Below, one piece after another: positions 25,244 through 33,462 of a stretch of DNA of 64,000 nucleotides. Made by a program: the position numbers and the translations under genes. Origin of the DNA: Halovenus salina (lineage in GTDB: Archaea > Halobacteriota > Halobacteria > Halobacteriales > Haloarculaceae). The notes beneath the pieces were generated by a model. That model made no database searches. It was not told where the DNA came from and saw only the letters and a program-made list of their open reading frames with translations. Position 1 is the stretch's first letter. Each line of letters starts with the position of its first letter. The stretch is taken from positions 1,550,001-1,614,000 of the forward strand of contig NZ_CP112972.1 in NCBI RefSeq assembly GCF_026410925.1, read 5' to 3'.

Positions 25244-26040
25244 GCGAACAGGAGACACCGACGGCAGAAGAGTCGACCGCAGACGAACACGGAGACGTTT
25301 CAGCCAAGACCGACCCGCTCGCGGCTGCGCCCGAGGAGTCACTGCTCGAGGTGCGTGACCTCGATGCCGGCTACGGCGACCTCCAGATTCTCGAAGACGT
25401 CGACCTCGATGTCGGCGACGGCGAGTACGTTACCGTCGTCGGCCCCAACGGTGCGGGCAAATCGACCGTGATGAAATCGGTCTTCGGGCTGACGACGTAC
25501 ATGGGCGGGACAGTCGTCTTCGACGACGAGGACATTCACGGTCTGCGCCCCGAGGAAATCATCTACAAGGGAATCAGCTACGTCCCCCAGAACGACAACA
25601 TCTTCCCGACGCTGTCGGTCCAGGAGAACCTGGAGATGGGCGCGTACATCCTCGACAAGGTGCCACAGGACCGCCTCCAGGATGTCTACGACCGGTTCCC
25701 GATTCTCGAAGAGCGGAAATCCCAGAAAGCCGGCTCGATGTCCGGCGGTCAGCGCCAGATGGTGGCGATGGGTCGGGCGCTGATGCTCGACCCGGATCTG
25801 CTGTTACTCGATGAGCCCTCTGCCGGACTCGCGCCGGACCTGGTCGAGGAGATGTTCGACCGCATCGACCGCATCAACGACGACGGCACGGCGATACTGA
25901 TGGTCGAACAGAACGCGAAAGAGGCTCTGCGGCGGTGTGACCGGGGGTACGTCCTCGCGCAGGGCCAGAACGGCTACGTCGATACGGGCGACCGTCTGCT
26001 GGCCGACGAGGAAGTCCGCCAGCAGTTCCTGGGCGGCTGA
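25240..26040 (+). CDS. livF: ABC transporter ATP-binding protein (LivF)
   Basis: 266 residues with an acidic N-terminal extension of about 30 residues, Walker A GPNGAGKST, the LivF-type GISYVPQNDNIFPTLSVQENLEMG, signature MSGGQRQMVAMGR, Walker B LLLLDEPSAGLAPDL and a MVEQNAKEAL switch region. It overlaps livG by 4 bp. It is the last gene of the livHMGF operon and converges with livJ. Confidence 0.93.
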   Translation: MSEQETPTAEESTADEHGDVSAKTDPLAAAPEESLLEVRDLDAGYGDLQILEDVDLDVGDGEYVTVVGPNGAGKSTVMKSVFGLTTYMGGTVVFDDEDIHGLRPEEIIYKGISYVPQNDNIFPTLSVQENLEMGAYILDKVPQDRLQDVYDRFPILEERKSQKAGSMSGGQRQMVAMGRALMLDPDLLLLDEPSAGLAPDLVEEMFDRIDRINDDGTAILMVEQNAKEALRRCDRGYVLAQGQNGYVDTGDRLLADEEVRQQFLGG

Positions 26041-26098
26041 CTCCGTTTCCGGCGAGAACGCTACTTCTACAGCCGCTGTCGACTCGTTCGCACAGTGT

Positions 26099-26107
26099 AA
26101 AAAAAAA
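26099..26107 (-). terminator. Oligo-T terminator after livJ
   Basis: Nine consecutive A on the plus strand (T on the minus strand) lie 11 bp beyond the livJ stop. T-tracts are the usual archaeal intrinsic termination signal. The tract is in the 77-bp gap between convergent livF and livJ. Confidence 0.5.
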
Positions 26108-26117
26108 GGTGGTCGGT

Positions 26118-27473
26118 CTAGCTGAAGTCGATGGTCCGCTGGACCTGAGCCTCGCCGTCCTGATATCGGAGGACATCGTAGGAGACTGCTTTCATGTCGC
26201 CGTTGTCGTCGAAGTCCACGGCCGAGGACGCGCCCGTGTACTGGATTTCTTCGCCGGCGGCGGCCATCTCGAGCCCCTCGGCGAGGTTGTCTGCGGTGAT
26301 CTCCGTTCCCGGTGGGTTTGCGACGTTACGCATGTTGTCGCGGATGGCGGTGCCGTCGTTCTCGCCGGCCATCGCGTTGGCGAGGACGACACACGCGGCG
26401 GCGTCGTAGGCGTGGGCGTTGAAGACGCCCGGTTCGCGGTCCCACTCCTCCTGGTAGAGTTCGGCGAAGCGCTCTGCGCCGGCACCGCCAGCCGCCGGGG
26501 CAGTACCCCAGACGTTGGTCATCGGATTGCCGACCTCGCCTGGGAGCGTGTCGTCGATGAGGCCGTCGGGAACGATAATCGGGAAGTCCTCACTGAATCC
26601 GTTATAGAAGTCACGGAACAGCTGGATACCCGACTGTGGGAATCCGACAATCCACAGGAAGTCGGGGTCGGCATTCATGGCCGTATCGAGCTGTGAGGAG
26701 TACGACGGCTGCTCTGGCTCGAAGGAGACCCGTTCGAGGGCCTCGCCGTCGTGTTCGTTTCGGAATGCCTCGACGAACGCCTCTTCGAGTGCCTGCCCGT
26801 AGTTGTCGTTGAGGAACATCGTCGAGACGGTGCTGGCGTCGAACTCCTCGACTGCGACCTGGGCGATGACCGGGCCCTGGAGCGCGTCCGACGGCGCCGT
26901 CCTGAAGATGTAGCCGTTGTCGTCGAGGTTGCTGACTGCCGGCGCGGTCGAGGACGGCGAGATGCCGACGACCTCGTTCGGGATGAACGACTGGCGGGTC
27001 ACCTGGAGGTTGACGTTCGAAGAGGCCGAGCCGACCACGGCAGGGTATCCAGCGTCGACCAGCGAGTTGGCCTCGCTGATACCGGTCTGGGGGTCGGTCT
27101 GGGTGTCGCTGGTACCGACATCGAAGCTGAAGTCGGTCTCGCTTCCGAGCTGTCGGCCGACGAGTTCGGCACCGTCACCGATCGGCGTACCGAGTGAGCC
27201 GAGGTCGCCGGTTTCTGGCATCAACACGCCGTACCTGATTTCGCGGGCCTCAACCTCGCCTCCGCCGTCGCCACCGTCTCCACCATCGCCGCCGTCACCG
27301 CCGTCGCCACCGTCGCCGCCGTCGCCGCCGTCACCGCCGTCGCCGCCGTCGCCGCCGTCCTCTCCATCGTCGCCGTCGTCGCCGTCGTCGCCGCCGCCGA
27401 TACAGCCTGCCAAGCCGATAGCTCCTGTCGCCCCGATGCCTTTGAGTATGTCACGTCTTCGTTTTTTGCGCAT
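26118..27473 (-). CDS. livJ: Amino-acid-type ABC substrate-binding lipoprotein (LivJ)
   Basis: 451 residues. It begins MRKKRRRDILKGIGATGAIGLAGC: twin arginines, a hydrophobic stretch and a lipobox cysteine, so a Tat-exported membrane-anchored lipoprotein. A Gly/Asp linker of about 45 residues follows, then a type I periplasmic-binding fold (IRYGVLMPETGDLGSLGTPIGDGAELV, GISEANSLVDAGYPAVVGSASS). It delivers the substrate to LivHMGF. It is transcribed opposite to the transporter genes and converges with livF, with its own promoter at 27497-27510, so its dose can be set independently. Substrate: branched-chain amino acids or similar, unproven. Confidence 0.92.
   Translation of the reverse strand: MRKKRRRDILKGIGATGAIGLAGCIGGGDDGDDGDDGEDGGDGGDGGDGGDGGDGGDGGDGGDGGDGGDGGGEVEAREIRYGVLMPETGDLGSLGTPIGDGAELVGRQLGSETDFSFDVGTSDTQTDPQTGISEANSLVDAGYPAVVGSASSNVNLQVTRQSFIPNEVVGISPSSTAPAVSNLDDNGYIFRTAPSDALQGPVIAQVAVEEFDASTVSTMFLNDNYGQALEEAFVEAFRNEHDGEALERVSFEPEQPSYSSQLDTAMNADPDFLWIVGFPQSGIQLFRDFYNGFSEDFPIIVPDGLIDDTLPGEVGNPMTNVWGTAPAAGGAGAERFAELYQEEWDREPGVFNAHAYDAAACVVLANAMAGENDGTAIRDNMRNVANPPGTEITADNLAEGLEMAAAGEEIQYTGASSAVDFDDNGDMKAVSYDVLRYQDGEAQVQRTIDFS
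27259..27393 (-). repeat. Tandem Gly-Gly-Asp codon repeat in livJ
   Basis: About 34 codons of (GGN GGN GAC) and related DDG/EDG triplets follow the lipobox, giving a near-perfect 9-bp tandem repeat (ccgccgtcg on the plus strand). It encodes a flexible acidic tether between lipid anchor and binding domain. Such tracts can vary in copy number by slippage in steps of three residues without loss of frame. Confidence 0.8.
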
Positions 27474-27496
27474 GCCTGAAAGGGTATAGCACACCG

Positions 27497-27510
27497 GGTT
27501 TAATAAAACC
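27497..27510 (-). promoter_or_regulatory. TATA box of livJ within a small palindrome
   Basis: GGTTT-AATA-AAACC is a 5-bp inverted repeat around an A/T core, 24-37 bp upstream of the livJ ATG. That is the normal distance for an archaeal TATA box and a transcript with a very short leader. Confidence 0.5.
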
Positions 27511-27665
27511 TATTGTAAAATCGACCGGAATTCAATCGTTCGCGTCAGAACCATACTGGCTGAAGGGACCACTACCCCGGACAGGGAGTGTAACAAATAT
27601 GGTGATTTTGACACAGCAGCGCCTGATAGAACAGCTGATATCGGAGGCAACAGCGCAAAGTGTCG

Positions 27666-27785
27666 TCAGCGCCCTTGTTCCATTCCTTCTTTGAACCCCT
27701 GTGCACTCCGCCGTATCAGAAGGAAGACGAAAAAGACGAACAGGAGAATGAGCGCGAGAACCGAGACGACGATGACCGTGTTCAT
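27666..27785 (-). CDS. 39-residue single-helix membrane protein
   Basis: ATG 27785 to TGA 27666 gives MNTVIVVSVLALILLFVFF and further hydrophobic residues, then RRSAQGFKEGMEQGR, a charged cytoplasmic tail. One transmembrane helix, N-out. Small proteins of this build are common in haloarchaea, but no function is known. It is divergent from the pseudokinase-propeller gene. Confidence 0.55.
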   Translation of the reverse strand: MNTVIVVSVLALILLFVFFVFLLIRRSAQGFKEGMEQGR

Positions 27786-27893
27786 ACACGCACATTTACT
27801 GGCAGGGCAAAAGAGCTTTCGGGGACACCTGCCAGACAGCCTGAGGTCAGTGTGTCCTGTCGTATTTGTATGCCCGGCCAGTACTACCGAGCG

Positions 27894-29831
27894 ATGGCAG
27901 ACGATGCCACCGACTTCCCCCGCAGTGCGCCGGGCGTCGAGAGCGCCGACCTCCGCGGCGAAACCGGCGCTGTACAGGTTTACACCGCACGCCTCGTGGA
28001 TGGTCCCGAGAACGTCCGTCTCATCACCACGGTGTCGGATGCCGCGCCACAGGACCAGACGGCAGTCCGCGACCGCCTCGATACCTGGGAAGCACTCGAC
28101 ACACACCACGGTATCAGCACCGTCTACGAGCAGGGAGACGAGCCACGGCCGTGGCTCGCGGCCACCACGGCAGGAACTCCCCTCTCTGAGGCCGCCCCGC
28201 TGTCAGTCGAACAGACGCGGGCAGTCCTCAGCGACCTGGCCGAAGCCCTCCGGCACGCAGCCGCCGGCCACACTCCGGGTACTATCGCGCCAGCCAACGT
28301 GCGCGTTACCGAAGACGGCGCGACACTCGACTGGCCAACAGGAGCCACCGACAGCGACCCGGTTGTTCAGCTCGGCCGGCTGGCGTACTACGCGGTGACG
28401 GCACAGTCGTCAGACGGCGGAATCGAATCGCTCGCCGACAGCGCACCTCCGGAGTTTGTCAGCGTCGTCGAGACTGCGCTCGCTACGGACCCAGAGGACC
28501 GGTATGACTCACCGTACGCGTTCAAACGCGCGCTCCTATTCGAGAGCCACGAGTCGCCCAAGCCGCCGAGCGACGACAGCGACAGCACCGGCGCGCCACT
28601 CAACGGGGAGCCGCTGACAGACGCCGGCAACGAGGGCGGCCCGAGGGTCGGCCGGCGTGCCCTCCTCGCTGGGGTCGGAGTTGGGGCTGCTGCCGTCGCA
28701 AGCGGTGCCTGGGCCACGACGGCGTATCTGGGAGCGTCCGGAGGCGGAGCGTTCCCCCAGTTCCGGTTCGACGCCGCGAACACGGGGTACGCAGCCCAAA
28801 ACGCCGGCCCGACCGACGGCGTGACAGAAGCCTGGTCGGTCAACCTCGGCGAACGGATACAGTCATCGCCGGTCGTCGCAGACCAGGCGGTCCTCATCAG
28901 CGACGGCCGCGAGTTGTCGTATGCCCTGTCGACCCAGGACGGCAGCGAGCGCTGGCGCACATCGCTCAGTGCCTTCGGTGCGATTACGGCCACAGTCGAC
29001 GGCGGCAGTGTGTACTTTGCCGATAACGCCCGGGGGGAGTCGGCGGCTATTACGGCACAGTCGCTCTCTGAGGGGACCGAGCGCTGGCGGGATAACACGA
29101 TTGATACGTCTGTCAGAACGCCGACTGTCCACGACGACCGCCTGTATGTCTTTGGCAACCAAGGGGTGCACGCCCTCGACACCGGCGGCGAACTCAGATG
29201 GGAGACCGATACCGTCTCGATGACTGGCCTTGCCGGTGCCGCCGCCGGGGAGACGCTGTACGCCAGCGTACTTACCCGTTCCTCCCCCGAGACGGGCTGG
29301 GAAGAGCGGACTACCGGAATCGTCGCCCTCGACGCAACCGACGGGAGCACCCGCTGGCTGTTCGAGAGCGACGCGACGGTCAACTCTTCACCGGCCATCG
29401 ACGGCGACAGCGTCTACGCTGGCAACGCCAACGGCGAATTACTGGCAGTCGACAGTCAAGAAGGCGAACAACGGTGGCGCTTCGAGGCAGACGAGCCGAT
29501 TATCTCCTCGCCCGCTGTCACAGACCACGCAGGCGGGACCGTCTACGTTGGCTGTAACGACGGCTACGTCTACGCCGTCGACAGCGAGCAGGGCGAGCAA
29601 CGGTGGGAGTACGATACCGGCGGGGTGGTCGTCTCCTCGCCCGCGGTTGCCTCGGATACCGTCTACGTCGGCAGCACTAACGGGACCGTCTACGCGCTGG
29701 ACGCGACGGAGGGGACCGTTCGCTGGCGCTTCGAGACCGGTGACGAGGTTGTCTCCTCGCCAGCAGTCGTCTCGAACAGGGTGTTCGTCGGGAGCAACGA
29801 CGGGAACCTCTATGCGCTGACAGAGCCCTGA
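27894..29831 (+). CDS. Pseudokinase-like / PQQ beta-propeller fusion membrane protein
   Basis: 645 residues from ATG 27894 (MADDATDFPRS). Residues about 10-215 look like a degenerate protein-kinase domain. A C-lobe pattern (LSVEQTRAVLSDLAEALRHAAAGHTPGTIAPANVRVTEDG) is present but no HRD or DFG. An RR-hydrophobic stretch at 253-280 resembles an internal Tat-type or stop-transfer segment. Residues about 285-645 are a PQQ-like beta-propeller with repeated VYVGSxNGxVYALDxxxGxxRWRF blades, probably outside the cell. Bacterial kinase-propeller fusions exist; here the kinase lacks catalytic residues, so a scaffold or sensor role is inferred. An upstream ATG at 27870 is possible. Confidence 0.8.
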   Translation: MADDATDFPRSAPGVESADLRGETGAVQVYTARLVDGPENVRLITTVSDAAPQDQTAVRDRLDTWEALDTHHGISTVYEQGDEPRPWLAATTAGTPLSEAAPLSVEQTRAVLSDLAEALRHAAAGHTPGTIAPANVRVTEDGATLDWPTGATDSDPVVQLGRLAYYAVTAQSSDGGIESLADSAPPEFVSVVETALATDPEDRYDSPYAFKRALLFESHESPKPPSDDSDSTGAPLNGEPLTDAGNEGGPRVGRRALLAGVGVGAAAVASGAWATTAYLGASGGGAFPQFRFDAANTGYAAQNAGPTDGVTEAWSVNLGERIQSSPVVADQAVLISDGRELSYALSTQDGSERWRTSLSAFGAITATVDGGSVYFADNARGESAAITAQSLSEGTERWRDNTIDTSVRTPTVHDDRLYVFGNQGVHALDTGGELRWETDTVSMTGLAGAAAGETLYASVLTRSSPETGWEERTTGIVALDATDGSTRWLFESDATVNSSPAIDGDSVYAGNANGELLAVDSQEGEQRWRFEADEPIISSPAVTDHAGGTVYVGCNDGYVYAVDSEQGEQRWEYDTGGVVVSSPAVASDTVYVGSTNGTVYALDATEGTVRWRFETGDEVVSSPAVVSNRVFVGSNDGNLYALTEP

Positions 29832-29880
29832 CCCGGGACAATCGATTCTCCTTTAATCCCGGCGAACTGTTAGCACACAT

Positions 29881-32800
29881 ATGAGCGAGGATACAGCGGA
29901 CGAACGCCGGTTCGGCGAGGTCGGCAACCAGTACGACCCCGACGCGGTCGAGAACCGTGTTTTCGACCACTGGGACGCCGTCGACGCCTACGAACGGACG
30001 AGAGAGCACCGTGCCGACGAGGAGCCATACTACTTCCTCGATGGTCCCCCCTACACCTCCGGTTCGGCGCACATGGGCCACGCCCTGAACAAGAGTCTCA
30101 AGGACTGTTACATCCGGTTCAAGCGGATGCAGGGTCACGATGTCTACGACCGGCCGGGCTACGATATGCACGGCCTGCCAATCGAGACAAAGGTCGAGGA
30201 GGAACTCGACTTCGAGAACAAGAAAGACATCGAAAACTACGGCGTCGACAACTTCGTCGACGACTGCCGCGAGTTCGCCCAGGACAGCCTGGAGCAGCTC
30301 ACGGAGGATTTCAAGTCGATGGGTGTCTGGATGGACTGGGAGGACCCGTACCGGACAATCGACCCCGAGTACATGGAGGCCGCCTGGTGGGGGTTCGCCG
30401 AGGCAAACGACCGCGGGCTCGTCGAACAGGGTCAGCGCTCGATTACGCAGTGTCCCCGGTGTGAGACCGCCATCGCGAACAACGAAGTCGAGTACGAGGA
30501 CGTTCACGACCCCTCGATCTACGTGAAATTCGACCTCTCCGAGCGAGAGGGGTCACTCGTCATCTGGACGACGACGCCGTGGACGATTCCCGCGAACACG
30601 TTCGTCGCGGTCGATGGTGAACTGACGTATCAGGCTGTTCGCGCAAGCACGCCAGATGGGACCGAGGAGGTCCTGTGGGTCGCCGAGGCTTGCGTCGAGG
30701 AGGTCATCGAGCAGGGCGGCTACGAGGACTACGAAATCGTCGAGGAGGCGACCGGCGAGGAGATGGTCGGCTGGGCGTACGACCACCCACTCGCCGAAGA
30801 GGTTCCAGACCACCCTGACTTTGAGGGAGCCTGTCAGGTCTACGCCGCCGACTACGTCGAGGCAGACCGGACAGGGCTGGTCCACTCCGCGCCCGGCCAC
30901 GGTGAAGAGGACTTCGCCCGCGGCCAGGAACTCGGCCTGGAAGCGTTCTGTCCGGTCGGAAGCGATGGCGTCTACACCGAGGCCGCCGGCAGATACGCGG
31001 GACAGTTCGTCCGCGACGCAAACGACGACATCATCGCCGACCTCGAAGCTGAGGGTCGGATGCTCCACGCGGACGAAACCCAGCACAGCTACGGCCACTG
31101 CTGGCGGTGTGACACCGGCATCGTCCAGATGGTCACAGACCAGTGGTTCATCACCGTCACCGACGTGAAAGCGGACCTGCTGGACAACATCGAGGACAGC
31201 AACTGGTACCCGGAGTGGGCACGGGACAACCGCTTCCGGGATTTCGTCGAGGAGGCCCCGGACTGGAACGTCTCCCGCCAGCGCTACTGGGGCATTCCCA
31301 TCCCAATCTGGCTACCGACGGAGACCACAGACGGCGAGAGTCTGACCTGGAGCGGCGAGATGGACGACGCCATTGTCGTCCCCACCCGCGAGGAACTCAC
31401 CGAGCGCGTCGACCAGGATATCGATCCCGAGACGGTCGACCTCCACAAGGGCACCGTCGACGACCTCACCATCACGGAAGAGGGCGTCGTCTACGAACGA
31501 GTTCCCGACGTATTCGACGTCTGGCTCGACTCCTCGGTCGCCTCCTGGGGAACGCTTGGCTACCCCAGCGACAAGAGCCAGCACGACGAGCTCTGGCCGG
31601 CCGACCTCGTCATCGAGGCACACGACCAGACCCGTGGCTGGTTCTGGTCACAGCTCGGGATGGGAACGGTCTCAGTCGACCAGGTTCCTTATAATAACCT
31701 CCTGATGCACGGCCACGCGCTGATGCCAGATGGCCGCGCAATGTCGAAATCAAAGGACATCCGCATCGACCCCCACGACGTCATCGACAAACACGGGGTC
31801 GACCCGCTCCGGCTGTTCCTGCTGTCGGTTAACCCCCGCGGCGAGGACATGCAGTTCTCGTGGGAGGGGACTGAGAAGATGCAACGCCAGCTCAACATCC
31901 TCTGGAACGTCGTCCGCTTCCCGCTGCCGTATATGGAGGCAGACGGCTTCAGTCCGGCCGAGACGAGCGTCGAAGCGGTCGAAGACGACCTCGAACTGGT
32001 CGACGAGTGGATTCTCTCGCGGCTCGCGACGACCGCCGAGACGGTCACCGAGGAGTTGGAAGAGTTTGCCAACGACCATGCCGTCGAGGCGCTGCTTGAG
32101 TTCATCGTCGAGGACGTGTCTCGGTTCTACGTCCAGGTTGTCCGCGAGCGCATGTGGGACGAGGCCGACTCCCCCTCGAAACGTGCAGCCTACGCGACGC
32201 TGTACCGCGTCCTCGAGGAGACGGTGACGATGATGGCCCCGTTCGCGCCGCTGGTCGCCGAGGAACTGTACGGCGCACTCACCGGTGACGCGGGCCATCC
32301 GACGGTACACATGGCCGACTGGCCAGATCCCGAGGAGAAACTCCAGGACAGCGAGCTCGAAGCTGAGATTACGGCCGTCCGCGCGGTCGAGGAGGCCGGC
32401 TCGAACGCTCGCCAACAGGCCGAACGTAAGCTGCGCTGGCCCGTTCCGGAGGTCGTCATCGACACGGGCAGCGAGCGGCTGGCCGAGGCAGTCGAGGCAC
32501 AGACCGACCTTGTTTCCGAGCGGCTCAACACGCGTGACGTGCGGGTGCTCGGCCCTGACGACGAGTGGGGCGAGATTCGTTACTCCGCGACCGCGGACAT
32601 GTCGAAGCTCGGCCCCGCCTTCGGCGAGGACGCTGGCCCCGTAATGAACGCGCTCAACGGGGCACGCGTCGACGAGCCGACACTCGACGCGCTCGAAGCG
32701 GCCGTCGAAGCCGAGACGGGGATGGACGTAGAGCTGACAGACGAGATGGTGGAGGTCGTCACCGAGACCCCTGAGGGTGTCTCCGCGACCGAGTTCGAGG

Positions 32801-33123
32801 TACTCGACGGGACTGGCGTTGTCTACGTCGACACCGACCTCACCGAAGATATCGAGAGCGAGGGGTACGCCCGCGAGGTCATCCGCCGGGTCCAGGAGAT
32901 GCGCAAGGACCTCGACCTCGACATCGAGGAGGAGATTCAGGTCGACCTCGACGTAAAAGACGACCGTGTGGCCGCGCTGGTCCGGAACCACGAGGGCCTC
33001 ATCGGCGAGGAGGTCAGAGCCGCTTCGTTCGGCACAATCGAGGACGGCCACCGCGAGAGCTGGACCGTCGAAGGCGTCGAGATGGAAATCGCAATCCGGC
33101 CGCTGAGCGAGCAGACGGCCTGA
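29881..33123 (+). CDS. ileS: Isoleucyl-tRNA synthetase
   Basis: A 1080-residue class I synthetase charging tRNA-Ile. The HIGH motif reads HMGH (near residue 64, in PPYTSGSAHMGHALNK). The editing domain lies near 190-400, YWGIPIPIW follows, and the KMSKS motif reads AMSKSKD near residue 620. The C-terminal anticodon-binding and archaeal/eukaryal-type extension completes the full length. A TATA-like tttaatc lies about 30 bp upstream of ATG 29881. It is transcribed in the same direction as the fusion gene before it, but has its own promoter. Confidence 0.96.
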   Translation: MSEDTADERRFGEVGNQYDPDAVENRVFDHWDAVDAYERTREHRADEEPYYFLDGPPYTSGSAHMGHALNKSLKDCYIRFKRMQGHDVYDRPGYDMHGLPIETKVEEELDFENKKDIENYGVDNFVDDCREFAQDSLEQLTEDFKSMGVWMDWEDPYRTIDPEYMEAAWWGFAEANDRGLVEQGQRSITQCPRCETAIANNEVEYEDVHDPSIYVKFDLSEREGSLVIWTTTPWTIPANTFVAVDGELTYQAVRASTPDGTEEVLWVAEACVEEVIEQGGYEDYEIVEEATGEEMVGWAYDHPLAEEVPDHPDFEGACQVYAADYVEADRTGLVHSAPGHGEEDFARGQELGLEAFCPVGSDGVYTEAAGRYAGQFVRDANDDIIADLEAEGRMLHADETQHSYGHCWRCDTGIVQMVTDQWFITVTDVKADLLDNIEDSNWYPEWARDNRFRDFVEEAPDWNVSRQRYWGIPIPIWLPTETTDGESLTWSGEMDDAIVVPTREELTERVDQDIDPETVDLHKGTVDDLTITEEGVVYERVPDVFDVWLDSSVASWGTLGYPSDKSQHDELWPADLVIEAHDQTRGWFWSQLGMGTVSVDQVPYNNLLMHGHALMPDGRAMSKSKDIRIDPHDVIDKHGVDPLRLFLLSVNPRGEDMQFSWEGTEKMQRQLNILWNVVRFPLPYMEADGFSPAETSVEAVEDDLELVDEWILSRLATTAETVTEELEEFANDHAVEALLEFIVEDVSRFYVQVVRERMWDEADSPSKRAAYATLYRVLEETVTMMAPFAPLVAEELYGALTGDAGHPTVHMADWPDPEEKLQDSELEAEITAVRAVEEAGSNARQQAERKLRWPVPEVVIDTGSERLAEAVEAQTDLVSERLNTRDVRVLGPDDEWGEIRYSATADMSKLGPAFGEDAGPVMNALNGARVDEPTLDALEAAVEAETGMDVELTDEMVEVVTETPEGVSATEFEVLDGTGVVYVDTDLTEDIESEGYAREVIRRVQEMRKDLDLDIEEEIQVDLDVKDDRVAALVRNHEGLIGEEVRAASFGTIEDGHRESWTVEGVEMEIAIRPLSEQTA

Positions 33124-33170
33124 AACCGGGAGGGGAGCACTTATGCCACGCCGTACCGTAAGCCTGCAGT

Positions 33171-33386
33171 ATGACAAATCCGGTCGAAGCGAACGTCGTT
33201 ACCCGATTCGTCCTCGGACTCGGCGTGATTCTCGCGATGATGGTCGGCGGCGGTGCCGCCGGGCAAGCGGTCGGCGGTACTGGACTCCCCTACGCTGAGG
33301 GCGCAGGAGTCGCACTGGGAGCGCTCGCAGTCTTTCTTGGCTTCGTCGTTGTCTATCGCCGATACGACGCCTCCTTTAGCGAATAA
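33171..33386 (+). CDS. Small two-helix membrane protein
   Basis: 71 residues (MTNPVEANVVTRFVLGLGVI). Two hydrophobic segments (FVLGLGVILAMMVGGGAAGQ, and AGVALGALAVFLGFVVVYRRY) with a Gly-rich turn. It follows ileS by 47 bp. No family recognised; small size limits certainty. Confidence 0.6.
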   Translation: MTNPVEANVVTRFVLGLGVILAMMVGGGAAGQAVGGTGLPYAEGAGVALGALAVFLGFVVVYRRYDASFSE

Positions 33387-33462
33387 CACGACACCGCAGA
33401 CGCAGTTTCTCGCAGTGAAACAGGGACGAGGCCTGTAAGTGAGATCTCCAGATATCTGGGGT

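Noticed and set aside
27259..27393. CRISPR or DNA tandem array inside livJ
   Set aside because: The repeat unit is 9 bp in a continuous reading frame encoding Gly-Gly-Asp; there are no spacers.
28388..29398. Long antisense frames across the propeller and ileS genes
   Set aside because: They are Ser/Pro/Arg-rich shadows of GC-rich coding DNA with no protein-family features.
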